Below are positions 6,543 to 6,620 of a stretch of DNA of 6,620 bases, piece by piece. Source of the DNA: an uncultured Burkholderiales bacterium (GTDB lineage Bacteria; Pseudomonadota; Gammaproteobacteria; Burkholderiales; Burkholderiaceae_C); NCBI GenBank assembly GCA_903926695.1, contig CAIYKK010000232.1, forward strand, positions 1 through 6,620, written 5' to 3'. Below the pieces are notes generated by a model. It made no database searches and had not been told where the DNA came from. It worked only from the letters and a program-made list of their open reading frames with translations. A program made the position numbers and the translations under genes. Position 1 is the first letter of the stretch. Every line of letters begins with the position of its first letter.

Positions 6543-6620
6543 CTAGACATGAGTTGCCTCTTGCCTGGTCGCTTCGGTGGGTTCCTGCTTCGCTGAGGCT
6601 GGTTTCGCCCTGCGCTTGCG
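6543..6620 (-). CDS. tnpB: TnpB (RNA-guided nuclease of IS200/IS605), C-terminal 25 residues only
   Basis: An open frame enters from the right edge and ends in TAG at 6545-6543. The visible residues, RKRRAKPASAKQEPTEATRQ followed by EATHV, resemble the basic, disordered C-terminal tail of TnpB proteins, in which a K-Q-E-P-T-E motif just before the stop is common. TnpB is an RNA-guided DNA endonuclease with a RuvC domain that cuts at the empty donor site and helps retain the element. The catalytic domain and zinc finger lie outside the window, so activity cannot be judged. The hairpin sits 12 nt past the stop, the expected tnpB-to-right-end arrangement. Confidence 0.72.
   Translation of the reverse strand, partial: RKRRAKPASAKQEPTEATRQEATHV

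Larger units (their letters stand above)
6501..6620 (-). mobile_element. Right end of an IS200/IS605-family element (tnpB-bearing), cut by the window edge
   Basis: The right end, on the minus strand, comprises the 3' end of tnpB, about 12 nt of spacer, a perfect GC-rich hairpin and a short tail reading GGATGTCAA, ending about 6501. This order and the hairpin context (GGAATCC before, GGATGTCAA after) are typical of IS605/IS1341-type right ends. These elements have subterminal hairpins instead of terminal inverted repeats and do not duplicate their target. The exact boundary is inferred. Whether a tnpA transposase is present lies outside the window. Confidence 0.75.
6501..6620 (-). ncRNA. Predicted omega RNA (reRNA) scaffold, 3' part
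   Basis: In characterised IS200/IS605 elements the guide RNA of TnpB is transcribed in the tnpB sense. It overlaps the tnpB 3' end, contains the right-end structure and finishes in a guide copied from host DNA just outside the element. The same layout is present here. The scaffold would cover the coding end, the spacer and the hairpin, and the guide would be the minus strand of about 6500-6481. The 5' end lies beyond the window. This is inferred from family knowledge; no expression evidence exists here. Confidence 0.4.

Overview
This 6.6 kb, mostly GC-rich window looks like a chromosomal segment of a betaproteobacterium. The protein families suggest a Comamonadaceae relative such as Polaromonas or Rhodoferax, but that placement comes from overall protein resemblance, not a search. 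It holds five complete protein-coding genes, a likely gene start at the left edge, and the end of an IS200/IS605-type insertion element at the right edge.

Left block, minus strand (about 1-1793). A class I SAM-dependent methyltransferase of the Methyltransf_32 type is followed by a cytochrome b561 (four-helix membrane di-haem protein). A probable next gene then starts at position 17 and runs off the window. The gap between the methyltransferase and the cytochrome holds a promoter-like element and an inverted repeat followed by a T-run. The repeat is only 14 nt from the cytochrome start codon, so it could be a terminator for the methyltransferase transcript, an attenuator or an operator.

Centre (about 1725-2594). 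An AT-rich divergent intergenic region of roughly 260 nt leads into a small plus-strand gene of the nucleoside 2-deoxyribosyltransferase-like family. Its base composition is lower in GC than its neighbours. A terminator-like hairpin lies upstream of this gene although no plus-strand gene precedes the hairpin.

Right block, plus strand (2595-6383). A SrkA/YihE (RdoA)-type stress-response Ser/Thr kinase with intact catalytic motifs is followed by an 840-residue TonB-dependent outer-membrane receptor. The receptor's start is fixed by a strong Shine-Dalgarno, a GTG codon and a signal peptide.

Right edge (6501-6620). A GC-rich perfect hairpin in the typical IS200/IS605 right-end context is followed by the last 25 codons of a tnpB-like gene on the minus strand, which was too short to stand out in a simple ORF scan. 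This is the most interesting item, because tnpB 3' ends and right ends encode the omega (reRNA) guide RNA scaffold. The rest is ordinary housekeeping and accessory content. I see no tRNA, rRNA, CRISPR array or riboswitch, and no clearly new multi-gene system.
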